Shown: one piece after another, positions 13,431 through 25,719 of the stretch | Numbering within the stretch: position 1 is the first letter of the stretch | Layout: each line of letters opens with the position of its first letter | From: Hofstenia miamia | Taxonomy: Eukaryota > Xenacoelomorpha > Acoela | Length of the DNA stretch: 64,000 bases | Assembly (NCBI GenBank): GCA_004352715.1 | Contig: SCFE01000009.1 | Span: 1,732,296 to 1,796,295, forward strand | Reading direction: 5' to 3' | Translations under genes and position numbers: made by a program | The notes under the pieces: generated by a model | Told to the model about the DNA's origin: nothing | The model's input: only the letters and a program-made list of their open reading frames with translations | Databases searched by the model: none

Positions 13431-13782
13431 ATCAGAGAGATATAATACTCGTTAGAAGCATAATGACTTATTTCGGAAATAAAGCAAAACAATTTTTCGG
13501 AAAAACCAAAAACTAGTTTATGCAAAAACTCGCAATTTCTAATATTTAATAAACNTTTTTTTATTAACATACATGACATTGGAAATACCACATTAATTTA
13601 GTTTATATTTTTACTTTACGTACTTCTTTATTCAGTAAAATTTAATAATCAGAGAGATAATAATACTTGTTAAAAGCGTAATGCCTTACTTCTGTAATAA
13701 AGCAAAATAATTTTTTGGAAAAAACCAAAAACTAGTTTATGCAAAAACTCGCAATTTCTAATATTTAATAAACATACGTGGT
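13431..13782 (+). repeat. Imperfect 217-bp tandem duplication
   Basis: A block starting ATCAGAGAGA and ending in CTAATATTTAATAAAC occurs at 13431 and again at 13648, with scattered substitutions and small indels. An ambiguous base at 13555 lies at the end of the first unit. Confidence 0.85.
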
Positions 13783-14436
13783 AAAACCCACATATGTGTT
13801 TAAGACAAGACAAAAATGTAATTTATTCTACACTTTGCTTATAATGATCATATATATTGTACTATTAAATTTGTCTATTGCGTTAGTTTATCATCATTGT
13901 TGTTGAGGGAATTCTGTAGGAAGCAAATACAATACGTATTTGCACATTATGAATTTCACACATTTGTATCTAAATTAATGGTTAATACACAAGTTGTTAT
14001 TAAAAACGAAATGACATTTACAATCAAAAACACATGAATATTAAAAGTTTAAACAAAATCAATTAAAAATTGTTTAACAAACAAACAACGTTTCTATTTA
14101 TGATAAAGTATATAATTAATTTAACATCAGACAGTAAATTCGCAGCAATTCATTAAAATAAAATTATGTTTTTAAAAGAAATATCTGTAAACCTAACTAG
14201 AGATAATATTGTAAAAAATCATTAAGAATCAAAAACAATATCTAAGATATAATTATAAAAATAGCTTACCAAAAAGTTTGAAATCTTTATGGGTAGTTCT
14301 TTTATAAATGTGAAATTCCATTATGCCAGCTGTGTATATTCATACGTGTAGAAAGTTACATGCTTCATAGACAATGTCAACATAGTTTTTATTTATATTC
14401 TATTGTTCAACTGTCAAAATGTATCCAATCGTAAAC

Positions 14437-15436
14437 NNNNNNNNNNNNNNNNNNNNNNNNNNNNNNNNNNNNNNNNNNNNNNNNNNNNNNNNNNNNNNNN
14501 NNNNNNNNNNNNNNNNNNNNNNNNNNNNNNNNNNNNNNNNNNNNNNNNNNNNNNNNNNNNNNNNNNNNNNNNNNNNNNNNNNNNNNNNNNNNNNNNNNNN
14601 NNNNNNNNNNNNNNNNNNNNNNNNNNNNNNNNNNNNNNNNNNNNNNNNNNNNNNNNNNNNNNNNNNNNNNNNNNNNNNNNNNNNNNNNNNNNNNNNNNNN
14701 NNNNNNNNNNNNNNNNNNNNNNNNNNNNNNNNNNNNNNNNNNNNNNNNNNNNNNNNNNNNNNNNNNNNNNNNNNNNNNNNNNNNNNNNNNNNNNNNNNNN
14801 NNNNNNNNNNNNNNNNNNNNNNNNNNNNNNNNNNNNNNNNNNNNNNNNNNNNNNNNNNNNNNNNNNNNNNNNNNNNNNNNNNNNNNNNNNNNNNNNNNNN
14901 NNNNNNNNNNNNNNNNNNNNNNNNNNNNNNNNNNNNNNNNNNNNNNNNNNNNNNNNNNNNNNNNNNNNNNNNNNNNNNNNNNNNNNNNNNNNNNNNNNNN
15001 NNNNNNNNNNNNNNNNNNNNNNNNNNNNNNNNNNNNNNNNNNNNNNNNNNNNNNNNNNNNNNNNNNNNNNNNNNNNNNNNNNNNNNNNNNNNNNNNNNNN
15101 NNNNNNNNNNNNNNNNNNNNNNNNNNNNNNNNNNNNNNNNNNNNNNNNNNNNNNNNNNNNNNNNNNNNNNNNNNNNNNNNNNNNNNNNNNNNNNNNNNNN
15201 NNNNNNNNNNNNNNNNNNNNNNNNNNNNNNNNNNNNNNNNNNNNNNNNNNNNNNNNNNNNNNNNNNNNNNNNNNNNNNNNNNNNNNNNNNNNNNNNNNNN
15301 NNNNNNNNNNNNNNNNNNNNNNNNNNNNNNNNNNNNNNNNNNNNNNNNNNNNNNNNNNNNNNNNNNNNNNNNNNNNNNNNNNNNNNNNNNNNNNNNNNNN
15401 NNNNNNNNNNNNNNNNNNNNNNNNNNNNNNNNNNNN
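14437..15436. other. Assembly gap, 1000 N
   Basis: Exactly 1000 N. It bounds the right inverted-repeat arm and falls inside the inferred receptor intron. Confidence 0.99.
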
Positions 15437-16605
15437 TCAAATATCTCACTTTGCCGAAATCCTAGTGATCAAAAATAAAAACTTCGTCAAAAAATTATTA
15501 TGCTCAATTTAATATTGTCAAAACATTTCTTGTCATCAATTATATCAATTTGCCAAAATCCTGACAATCAAAAATATAAACTTTGTCAAATAATTAATTT
15601 GTTCAATTAGGTTTTGTCAAAAAATATTTCGTCGCTAGATGGCGTGCAATAGAATCGCTTCATTTCCATGTGGCAAATAGCCACAGGTGTTACGAGAACT
15701 TCAGGGTGTCCCAATGGGGCCTCCTCTAGCCCTTCTTAACTACTTAAATGGCCTGCATTTTTATATCGTTTCAAAAACTTTCTGTATGGCGAATCAATTC
15801 GCATTGTAGTTCTACTTTTCTTCAAAAGAAACAATTGATAGATTTTGGAGCAATTTGCGTTTTATTCACTCATATATTTTGTGAGATCTCAAAGTTGTAC
15901 TGCACTATTGTTAATTTTTTAAAGAATTAGAAGATTACATAGGCAATGCATAATGTTCCACAATTTCACAATAAAGGCAAATATCACATAATTTAATTTC
16001 TTCGCGCCATTCTTAATATTGATTTTTTTTTATAATTTATTATAATTCTAAGTCTGCCTGGCGGCACCTCTTATTCACATTTGATTGAAAAATTATTTAA
16101 TTGGAAGAACCAAGGCGTTTGCGGTAATAATAATCTAGTAGTTCATGGGTAATCAAAGCCAGGCGATCTGCTGTAACTTTCAAAAATGAGTTAACAAAAA
16201 CACTCCACCACATTCCAGCATTTGATGTTGCAAGTCGAGCTGAGTTGTATATTGGAAGAATTTCACATATATCTAGCGTTTTTGAAAAGTTTTGCTTTTT
16301 GATCATTATAGAAAATTTTGACAGAAATTTTTGTATCCCTCTAGAGGCTAACGTGCATTACTACACTCAGTAGCAAACCTTTCCCCAATTATATTTGAAA
16401 ACAAATTCTGTTGCTTAGGCATTTATTTATATTACATTCAATCTTTTGTAACATTGAAAAGCATCTCGTTGAAAGTGTGCAGTGTATTACAAACTCAAGC
16501 AATGAAAACCTATTAATGGAAATCTGCGAGGTTCTTAAGTAAGTATAATCATCCTTGAATCTTGAAATCTTGCAAAGCTACCTAATTAATAATATAACGT
16601 TAAGG

Positions 16606-16640
<35 letters not shown>

Positions 16641-17064
16641 CCATACATATTTATGGACGTTTAGATTGATCTTATTAAAAAGTACAACTTTCTGAACATA
16701 ATGTAACTAAAAATAGATAAATTTCAAGTGTTTCAAAGTGCAGATATAAAATTCAGTCGCCAACTTTATATTAAGGGTTACTTAAAGACTTATTGAATTA
16801 CTTAGACGACCCCCTAGAATGTAATGTGCTGTGTACTTTTGAATCTTTTGTTAAGATCATTTAAAAATGGAAGTAACAGCGAATCACAACTGATGATAAT
16901 TTTTGTGGCCTGATGATGGCGTTTGCAAGGAATTGCTTGATTTATGGCTATTTCATAATTTCTTCGTTTAGTTGAAAATATTTTCTAAATTGCATAGTGG
17001 AAGTATATATACATATCAAAACATTGTTTCTTAGACTATTGAACTATTTAATATATATATTTAG

Positions 17065-18788
17065 TTGACTGTGATACTGATGAATATCTTTGTCACTACC
17101 CAATGAAATGTATTAAAAAGACTTCACTGTGCGATGGAATTTTTGACTGTGGAAATAAAGCTGATGAGAAAGTTGATAGTTGTGATGAATGCAATGGATT
17201 TATTTGCAGATTCACACACGTTTGCATAACTAATTTGATGGTATGTGATAATAAGTATGACTGTCTTGATAATGGAGCACTACTTGATTATTCAGATGAA
17301 GAAGAATGCAAATGTCCGGAGTTTAAATGCGGTCATGGTAAATGCTACACTCGACAGGAATTCTGCGATGGAGAATTTGATTGTGAATATTCAAAATTTG
17401 AAGAACACTATTGCAGTGAAGCAGACCTGTTTCCAAAGTACTGCAAAAAATTCAAGTATTCAGATCCTCAAATTCAATACATCTTAAATAACGTCCGCTT
17501 AAGTTTAATAAGAACTTTAGAAGGATTTATCACGCTAGAAGGAGAAATAGAAAAGGTTTCCATAGAAGAATTTCGTTTGTCAAAAGCAATTCCGTTCACA
17601 TTGCAAAGACATATCTCTATAGATGATTCGAGAAATTATTGTCAAAATCCTAATTGGGAGGAACTCTATAGAAATAGTAAATACTTGTTTCTTCACTTAA
17701 CAAAATTTACCTTCACAATAATTAACACAACGGTTCTCCTTCTCAATTTTTGCGGACTTGCTTTTGGAGTGTTTGGTAACATGTTCATAATATTATACTG
17801 CTTAGAAGAATGCAAGAAGAAAAACTTTAACTTCTTAATTATAGGAAATCTTGCTTTTATCGACTTAATCATGTGTGTTTTTAGAATGAGTTTCAGAGTT
17901 ATTGAGTCATTTTGGGGAAATTATATTTATGGAAAGACAGAATTTTTAAACTTTTACAATCTCCTTCCCAATTTTTTCTATATTTGTTACTATGTTACGG
18001 CACTAAGAACAATTAATCTATGTACATCTCAGTGGAATCTTGTAGGAGTTGCTGTTGAGCGTTGGATAATGGTGAAGTTCCCTCATAAGATGAAAACAAT
18101 ACTATGTCTCAGAAACAGGATTTGCTTCTTAGTAATCTTAAATTTTACTTCATTGGGTCTAGCAGTTTGGTTCAGCTTACAGTCTGCATGGGAATTTGTT
18201 TCCACAATCTATTCATATGCTATTCACGACTTTAATCTTCATTGTACTTATGGATTCTTTAAATCATACGAAATTGATGAGTTCTTGATTGACAATTCTT
18301 GGTATGATAGTCTTATCTTTAACAACATCAATAATCTTGCTAATAGAGTATTGGAAATATTTTGCTTTATTATTTTCCCAGTATCCATGCAATCCCTTCT
18401 ATATACATTGGTAATGTATTCAAGCCTTAAAATAAAGATTAAAACACCAATAATGAGAGCATGTATTCGATTCTCCTTGGTTTGTTTGATGAGTAACTTT
18501 CTATATCTATTATTCACAATGCCTCTTATTTATCATAAAATAAGGCTCATCCAAGAATATTGGCTTCGAGATATTTATATGTCCAAGTCTGCTAATCATG
18601 AGATCCTACCTTGGAGCACAGATGAAAAGTACAATAAGCTTGGATTGTTTGATCTTTCACAGTTTGACAAATATGTATTTCGAACATCTGAAGACTTTTA
18701 TTTTGTCATGAGTGCCATTAATCCATGGATCTATATTTTGCTATCTTCTAAGATTCGAAGTCGAGTGAAAATGCTGTTTTGCATGTAA
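17065..18788 (+). CDS. Rhodopsin-class 7TM receptor with LDLa ectodomain, terminal exon
   Basis: Cell-surface G-protein-coupled receptor, ligand unknown. The exon follows a TTTAG acceptor and ends at TAA. Counting from the Met at 17103 (561 aa), Cys-rich LDLa modules occupy about 1-30 (its start comes from the preceding residues), 30-69 and 70-104, each with the CDxxxDC core. A spacer of about 100 aa follows, with no leucine-rich repeats. Seven hydrophobic segments lie near 204-233 (GNM in TM1), 243-262 (NLAFIDL), 295-318, 338-358, 411-438, 453-475 and 531-549. ERW (319-321) replaces the DRY motif, and NPWIY (540-544) is the NPxxY motif. The C-tail is very short. Glycoprotein-hormone and relaxin-type LGRs share LDLa and ERW/ERY features but have LRRs. 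The Met is internal, because LDLa residues continue in frame back to 17065. Confidence 0.85.
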
Positions 18789-19306
18789 TCACTAAATCAC
18801 TGTTCAATGCTTTAGACCCTAAAAATTCCTACACTTTTGTTGTGCATGTAGTTCTTATACTTATGTATATGTTGAGTATTTTTCAATTCATGATATTTTA
18901 GTTTATGCTAAATATTTTAGAAGAAAATGCTTTATTAAATTAATTTTATTATTTTGAGAATATTATGTACATAGCTTAAAGGTAGTTGTTCCTAAAAATT
19001 AACTGATAATTTTTATTTGTTTATTGACACAAATAATCAATGGACATATATTTTACATTCTGCAATGTTCAACAACACAAAGATGATTCTTTCTAAATAG
19101 TCATAAAAAGCTTACAGATGTACTTAGTTTTAACTTGTATGGGTTAATATTTGTCCCTAAGCTATAGTATACATGATGTTGCACAGGGATGTGCGGCCAG
19201 CTACAAACATCTGCAGGAGGAGATTAAATTATCCTATGGGTGCAACCTGCTGCTTTCTGTATGGTCTTAGTTTAACTTTCATAGGTTATTTGTGCAAGAA
19301 AAGTGA
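18789..19306 (+). other. 3' flank of receptor gene
   Basis: AT-rich noncoding sequence after the receptor stop codon, shared with the inverted arm. It probably includes the 3' UTR. I cannot define a cleavage site. Confidence 0.4.

Positions 19307-19308
<2 letters not shown>

Positions 19309-19350
<42 letters not shown>
19309..19350. repeat. (TA)n microsatellite at inverted-repeat breakpoint
   Basis: TA run in which the two inverted-repeat arms stop matching. Confidence 0.95.
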
Positions 19351-19354
<4 letters not shown>

Positions 19355-21612
19355 AAAAACAGGATCCTGTTCATGAGTCGAATGTCGCATCCTTCTATTG
19401 TAAACCTATGCAGATTTTTAAGTGCTATCAGCAATAAACATTGGATTAAATAATATATAGAAATGCAGCTTAAATATAGCAGGGGAAATATTTATTTATC
19501 GTATATATGTGGTTAGGTTGAATCAAAGACGTGGCTACGCTTTTCGAAAAAATACCAATGAGATGTTCTCTTTGCCCATCAAGCTGTTCGATCTTCAAAA
19601 ATGTACAGATCCTTGCTACTTTATGAAGAAATTTAGTAAACTTCCTCACGTTTTTGTAAAAATAACAGAAAATAACTTAAATATGAAACTTAAACTAAAA
19701 TCCCAGAAAAAACCATAGGCCCTTTCTAAGAGCAATTTTACTCCCCCTCGGGTGTCTTAGCTGGTTACGTACCTGGTTTGAGTTGCCCCTTAGCAGATTC
19801 ATTTAACAGAAACTAGATCGCATATATTTAGACAAGATGTTTAACAGATTTCTTACTAAATTGTGTGCAATCAGGGGCCCAGCGAGAAAAAATATATGAG
19901 GGGGTGCATTAGCAAAATTGCTGCCCCTTCAATAGTTCAAACTAGATTTGTCTCAATTTCTTAAAACGTACTACATGTACATGTATAGTGCAATCTTAAT
20001 AGCCAATATAATAATTAACAAAATATGCAAAATAAACATGTAAGACATGTTTGGTGATTGGTATATATTAAAACACTCAGCTCTTCTTGAAAAACAATGA
20101 TACAAAATCTATACAATTTGAAATTCAAATAGTTTTTCATAAGGTAAGTTCACTCTTGTGTTATTTTTGTTATAAACGCAAGTTGGTCAAAAAGATTACC
20201 TTGACATTGGGCTTATCAATTCATAATTTGATCACAAACATGGGAAAAATCAAATAATACTGTCAGTCAAGCACTGCGATTAATTGCCCTGGAAAAAATC
20301 ACTGTCCAAGCATTTTTTACCATCTTTTGATTATGCTAATTTTTGCCTTTGCTTTTTAACTAACCTAATTATAAATTTCCTAATGTGCGACAAAATGATA
20401 AAAAATATCTTGCATGTAGTCTAAAATTACATTCTATATTCGCTACAAAACAATTTAAGTATCAAAACAAAAATCTATCTCACGCAATCATATTGAAATT
20501 AATCATTTAAAATTAAAAGCATTTAATGTTCCCCTACCCTAATTCAATGGTAAAAATGCTTCTGCTAAAAGTCTATGTACACTAGCAAAACTTAGTTGAC
20601 AAATCAATATGATGTGAAAACTACACATATAGAAAACCAATGACTGTTTCTTCAATTGTAATGATAAGTTTTTATTACACTATCCATTTTCAGATTTTCT
20701 TTCAAATATATTTCGCAATATAAGAGCAAAAGGTTTTCTATTCAGTCATTGTTTGCAACTAATTCTTGATCATTCTGAGCTTACTAAGAGATCATTTGTT
20801 GGAAACAACAGCCACATGAATGCAAATTCTTAAACAGGAAAAGTGGAAATATGTGTTTTCTATTCTGACTTTTACTAAGCTGAATTTATATTAAAAAAAA
20901 AACTAATTAAGCTGCATTTAAGCCAGGGTTGCATATGGAAATGAAATTGTCTTCTATTTCCATTCCATTTCCACAACTATTTTAAAAACATTTCCATAAT
21001 TTTCCATAAATGTCCAGATCTTTCCATAACTCTTAGAAATAGTGATTATGGTTCTGCAAGACAAATATTCTGCTGGCCCTAGTCCCACTTAGTTTCATTG
21101 GATTTTGCACTAGTCATGTACCAGCAACGCCTCATAAACTTTTTGTGAAAGAGTGGGCCCCCATAACCCTAGTAGTGGTTGACTAAGCTGACTATAAGTT
21201 GAACCAAAATTACTATTCAGTGCTAATAGATGATATTATTTTTTGGAGCTGCTAAAGTACTCACAATAGAATTTTTGAATACTTTTGAACCTTACCTCAG
21301 CCAAGGATATTTCAAATTTCCAAATTTTTCCCAATAAAAGTACACTTTCAGAGAATAAGATTAAATAACTTAATATCATCTATGTATGGCCACAATATAT
21401 TGCACCCTAAAAAGATGTGCCGATATACCTTTGCACATTTGCAGGGCTTTTAAAGTTAATCATCCATGCAGCCAGATGTAATTTTTTACATAAACTTAAT
21501 GTCTCCATTTTTATAATTGCAAATAGAAATAGGCATGTTTCTGTCTATGGTAGAAGTAGCGTGTAAATCGAAATACAATATAGATTAAATTTATAATATA
21601 TATTGTCTATGG

Positions 21613-22303
21613 CAGAGATGGAACCGGCTACCGGCCGGCCGAGGCCGGTTGGGCCAGGGCCGGCAATTTACCGGCCTGCAGCCACTTTTAAATTTCATGA
21701 ACGGCCGGTAAAATTACCAGCCGGTTACCGGCCGAAATTTTAAAAAATATTCTTGTTTTTTATTATAAACAGGGAATACTTTGTTTAGTTTGAGAGGAAT
21801 TTCTATTAAAATCTCAAGTTCGAAAAAAATATTATACTATGAGCAATTTACAGTATTGCAATTTGAATAATAATTACATTTACATTCTGGAATCTCTCCT
21901 AAATTTTGCTACAAACGGAGTTGTTCTTCTTTTTGATTGGTAATTTTACTTTAGTTTTCTATGGAACTTACTAATAATATTAAAAGAACCTGTTTATAAT
22001 ACTGAAAATATAATGTATAAGATTTACGCTTGAAAGTTGAGAGACCTCATTTAAATAAAGCAACTGGAACACTTGTATTTAATTAATATTTGAAGGATGC
22101 ATGCAGAAAGACATGCAAAGTAAACTAACTAAATAAAAACTAAAACGTTCACAATTTTCCATTCACTGAAAGTGAAAACAGCTGATTAAAGTTATGAAAA
22201 ATATCAAAATTGTGCTTTGATAGAAAATAGTTATAATAGATTGAAATTTGCGTTATGCAATATCAGCTCTATGCATCGCCATGTGTAAAACAGCTTATGT
22301 TTA

Positions 22304-22345
<42 letters not shown>

Positions 22346-22419
22346 GTACTTGCATATATTAAATATAAAATGCAAACATAATTTACCGGCCTTAAAATTT
22401 CCGGCCGGTTCCAACTCTG
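21613..22419. mobile_element. Non-autonomous hAT element with 8-bp TSD
   Basis: The left end CAGAGATGGAACCGG and the right end CCGGTTCCAACTCTG form terminal inverted repeats. Perfect 8-bp duplications GTCTATGG flank both sides (21605-21612 and 22420-22427), the hallmark of hAT insertion. The ends are rich in CCGGCC subrepeats, which stand out in this AT-rich sequence. The 807-bp body contains a (TA)n tract at 22303-22342 and no transposase, so it would need a transposase in trans. Confidence 0.9.
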
Positions 22420-22511
22420 GTCTATGGTCGTATTAGTGTGTAAATTAAATTGATAATATTCCAAGGACTTTTAGATCATCCTGTATTGGTCATAACAAAA
22501 TTGCTATTTGA

Positions 22512-24060
22512 TATTAGATGTCACAAATGGGACTAGGCTCGGTCTTAGAATTGCTCTAACCATGCACAAATATTTCCATATATATGCTAGTGTTCTGGTC
22601 TGTTAGCAGGCTGTAGTCGCGTCCAACCGTCGGCTATGGTCAAAGACTTTACTTAAGACCAAAATACCAGCTAGAGTTCAATTCTGAAAGTACTAGTGAG
22701 GTTCTTGATTATTAATACATTAATGCATGTATAAGAGTATTAGTTAATACGAAAGCTCACATTATATCCATACTGTTCTTAACCTATTTATATTTTCTTA
22801 AGCACATTTACAGTGTGTTTAATTTGATATTAGATGTCACNNNNNNNNNNNNNNNNNNNNNNNNNNNNNNNNNNNNNNNNNNNNNNNNNNNNNNNNNNNN
22901 NNNNNNNNNNNNNNNNNNNNNNNNNNNNNNNNNNNNNNNNNNNNNNNNNNNNNNNNNNNNNNNNNNNNNNNNNNNNNNNNNNNNNNNNNNNNNNNNNNNN
23001 NNNNNNNNNNNNNNNNNNNNNNNNNNNNNNNNNNNNNNNNNNNNNNNNNNNNNNNNNNNNNNNNNNNNNNNNNNNNNNNNNNNNNNNNNNNNNNNNNNNN
23101 NNNNNNNNNNNNNNNNNNNNNNNNNNNNNNNNNNNNNNNNNNNNNNNNNNNNNNNNNNNNNNNNNNNNNNNNNNNNNNNNNNNNNNNNNNNNNNNNNNNN
23201 NNNNNNNNNNNNNNNNNNNNNNNNNNNNNNNNNNNNNNNNNNNNNNNNNNNNNNNNNNNNNNNNNNNNNNNNNNNNNNNNNNNNNNNNNNNNNNNNNNNN
23301 NNNNNNNNNNNNNNNNNNNNNNNNNNNNNNNNNNNNNNNNNNNNNNNNNNNNNNNNNNNNNNNNNNNNNNNNNNNNNNNNNNNNNNNNNNNNNNNNNNNN
23401 NNNNNNNNNNNNNNNNNNNNNNNNNNNNNNNNNNNNNNNNNNNNNNNNNNNNNNNNNNNNNNNNNNNNNNNNNNNNNNNNNNNNNNNNNNNNNNNNNNNN
23501 NNNNNNNNNNNNNNNNNNNNNNNNNNNNNNNNNNNNNNNNNNNNNNNNNNNNNNNNNNNNNNNNNNNNNNNNNNNNNNNNNNNNNNNNNNNNNNNNNNNN
23601 NNNNNNNNNNNNNNNNNNNNNNNNNNNNNNNNNNNNNNNNNNNNNNNNNNNNNNNNNNNNNNNNNNNNNNNNNNNNNNNNNNNNNNNNNNNNNNNNNNNN
23701 NNNNNNNNNNNNNNNNNNNNNNNNNNNNNNNNNNNNNNNNNNNNNNNNNNNNNNNNNNNNNNNNNNNNNNNNNNNNNNNNNNNNNNNNNNNNNNNNNNNN
23801 NNNNNNNNNNNNNNNNNNNNNNNNNNNNNNNNNNNNNNNNCTCTAACCATGCACAAATATTTCCATATATATGCTAGTGTTCTGGTCTGTTAGCAGGCTG
23901 TAGTCGCGTCCAACCGTCGGCTATGGTCAAAGACTTTTTTTACGATCAAAATACCAGCTAAAATTCATTTCTGAAAGTACTAGTGATGTCTTTTTGATTA
24001 TTAATGCATTAATGCATGTACAAGAGTATTAGTTAATACCAAAGGCCATATTTTTTCCTC
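22512..24060 (+). repeat. Tandem duplication interrupted by a nominal gap
   Basis: The block GATATTAGATGTCAC...CTCTAACCATGC...AGTTAATAC at 22512-22755 recurs at 22826-24041, with the 1000-N gap sitting inside the second unit. In unit 1 the corresponding interval is only about 29 bases, so the real gap may be tiny. Divergence is visible after 23935, so the units are not identical copies. Confidence 0.8.
22841..23840. other. Assembly gap, 1000 N
   Basis: Exactly 1000 N. The flanking sequence suggests the true missing length is far smaller. Confidence 0.99.
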
Positions 24061-24814
24061 AATTTGCATTCATTATCAGACATTTACATGCTGCCTCTGC
24101 AACACAAAATGGATGTGAAAACCTGTTTATTGGATGAGGAAATACTATTACCGATAAAGAAGCAGCTCAGTCCAGTCCATGTTAACAAAATTTTAGTTAT
24201 TTGGACGCGCAAATTTTTTTAACATTATGAAGAACAATTTGTTTCCATGTTATATATTTGTATTGTTGTTTTTAAAAGTCAGAAATTTTCACGATTTTCT
24301 TTAATTGTTCAAAGTATTAGCATGCTTGAATCTTTGCATTGCACTTGGTAGTAGTAAAATCGTTGACTGCGGCAAAAAATCACGGCTAATTGCTGGATAC
24401 GGCTAAAGGCTTAAAGCCAACTGCTAGATACGTCCAAAGCCTTATGGCCAATTACCTCTAAGTACAAAATTTATTTTGCACATGGCTACTGCTAATAAAA
24501 TTGCCTTGCCACAGAACACTAACTTAGGCATTGAAGCTAGAACTGCTTTAGTTGTAACAATGTGCTGAAGCAAATATTCAGTCAATGTGGTTTACATTAA
24601 CACAATTTTGACTTGTATTCGTCATGTATTCTTTTGAATTCTCTTGTTCATGCAGAGATTACTCAAATAAACGTATTTTTTGAGACTGACTCTAGCCTTA
24701 TAGCTTATACAATTAAGTATCTTCCTATTTTGGAGAAAGTGTTCAACACTCTGTATGACTCAAACNNGGGGGGGGGTGCATCACCCCCATCACCCCCGGT
24801 TAGCTGGGCCCCTG

Positions 24815-25381
24815 TCTAAGGTGTACAAGCAATATAATATACTGTAGAACAGCAAACAACCAGAAGTCATTCATTTCAATCGTTACTCAACAAGCAAATT
24901 ACCAAGCCCGCTGTAATAATCTATTCTTTGCACATCAACTTGCATTCGTAGCTATTTTTGGAGGTCAAAATACGTACATTCTGTTAAAATTTGAGTAAAA
25001 TCTTTTAACACAAGAATAAAGTTCATGAAAACATTGCCATTTTAAAAAATTCGAAAACTGCAAGGTTATCGATTTGTGATTGGTCCAACGCCGCAAAAAA
25101 ACATTAATTTATTAAAATACACACCATAGCGGTTCTAACAGATAAAGCCTACCTGTGTGGATTTTTACTCTGCATACACCTCACAGTTTGTTATTTTTGT
25201 TTACTGTTATCATGGAAATAAAATATATTAACAAACGTAAGTAAACGTGTCGAAGCAAATGTATTCATGGCAAGTTACAAAATATGTGTTGAAAAGGTCT
25301 TCATAGACAATTAGCAGTTATTATTATATATACAGGAGTGTATATACAAATGTGAAGGAAATAAACTTTGAACATGTGATT
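24815..25381. other. 3' flank of ammonium transporter
   Basis: Noncoding AT-rich sequence downstream (minus sense) of the transporter stop codon. It probably includes the 3' UTR. Nothing else recognised. Confidence 0.4.
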
Positions 25382-25719
25382 TCAAATTTTAGGCCTGGCG
25401 TCTGATTTTTCACCAGTAGCGTTAAGTATGCTATCAAACATTTCAAATTTCTCTTCGTCAGTTGTTTTATCAGTAACTGTTCCAATGTGCTTTGAATTGA
25501 CGTCGAATAAAAAACCGCTTTTTACATCATAGAATCCCCTGATGCAATGCTGAACGAGATCTGCTCCAAAAATTTCTACTTCTCTAGTGCTTCGCAAAGG
25601 AACAAAAAAGCTGGTGAATTTGACGTTCAAGAAGGACGTTGAAGCCGTCCACAGAATGCACGCGACGGCATAAAGTCCCTGCCATAGAAGTAACTCAAAA
25701 CCTCCTCCATGCAATATAC
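25382..25719 (-). CDS. AMT: AMT exon 8 (last TM and cytoplasmic tail)
   Basis: A CATTTAG acceptor is followed by GT, completing the split Gly codon, then ILHGGGFELLLWQ and the last hydrophobic helix. GADLVQH marks the conserved start of the AMT C-terminal domain. The stop is TGA. 338 nt. Confidence 0.93.

Larger units (their letters stand above)
15437..19306. repeat. Right arm of 3.87-kb inverted repeat
   Basis: Exact reverse complement of 1476-5345. It begins at the gap edge with the dispersed repeat (15437-15744) and ends in the (TA)n tract at 19309-19350, where the sequences diverge. Confidence 0.95.
19872..24814. mobile_element. Candidate hAT-like TIR pair enclosing nested repeats
   Basis: CAGGGGCCCAGC at 19872 is mirrored by GCTGGGCCCCTG ending at 24814, and both ends carry nearby GGGGGTG(CAT) tracts. 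Starting with CAG is typical of hAT ends. The flanking 8-mers (TGTGCAAT and TCTAAGGT) do not match, so these may be ends of two different insertions rather than one element. No transposase is visible inside. Confidence 0.3.

Noticed and set aside
20924-21060. CAGGGTTGCATATGGAAATG as a hAT left end
   Set aside because: No matching right end or duplication found.
19872-24814. Single 4.9-kb hAT element defined by CAGGGGCCCAGC ends
   Set aside because: Flanking 8-mers differ and no transposase lies inside. Kept only as a low-confidence TIR pair.
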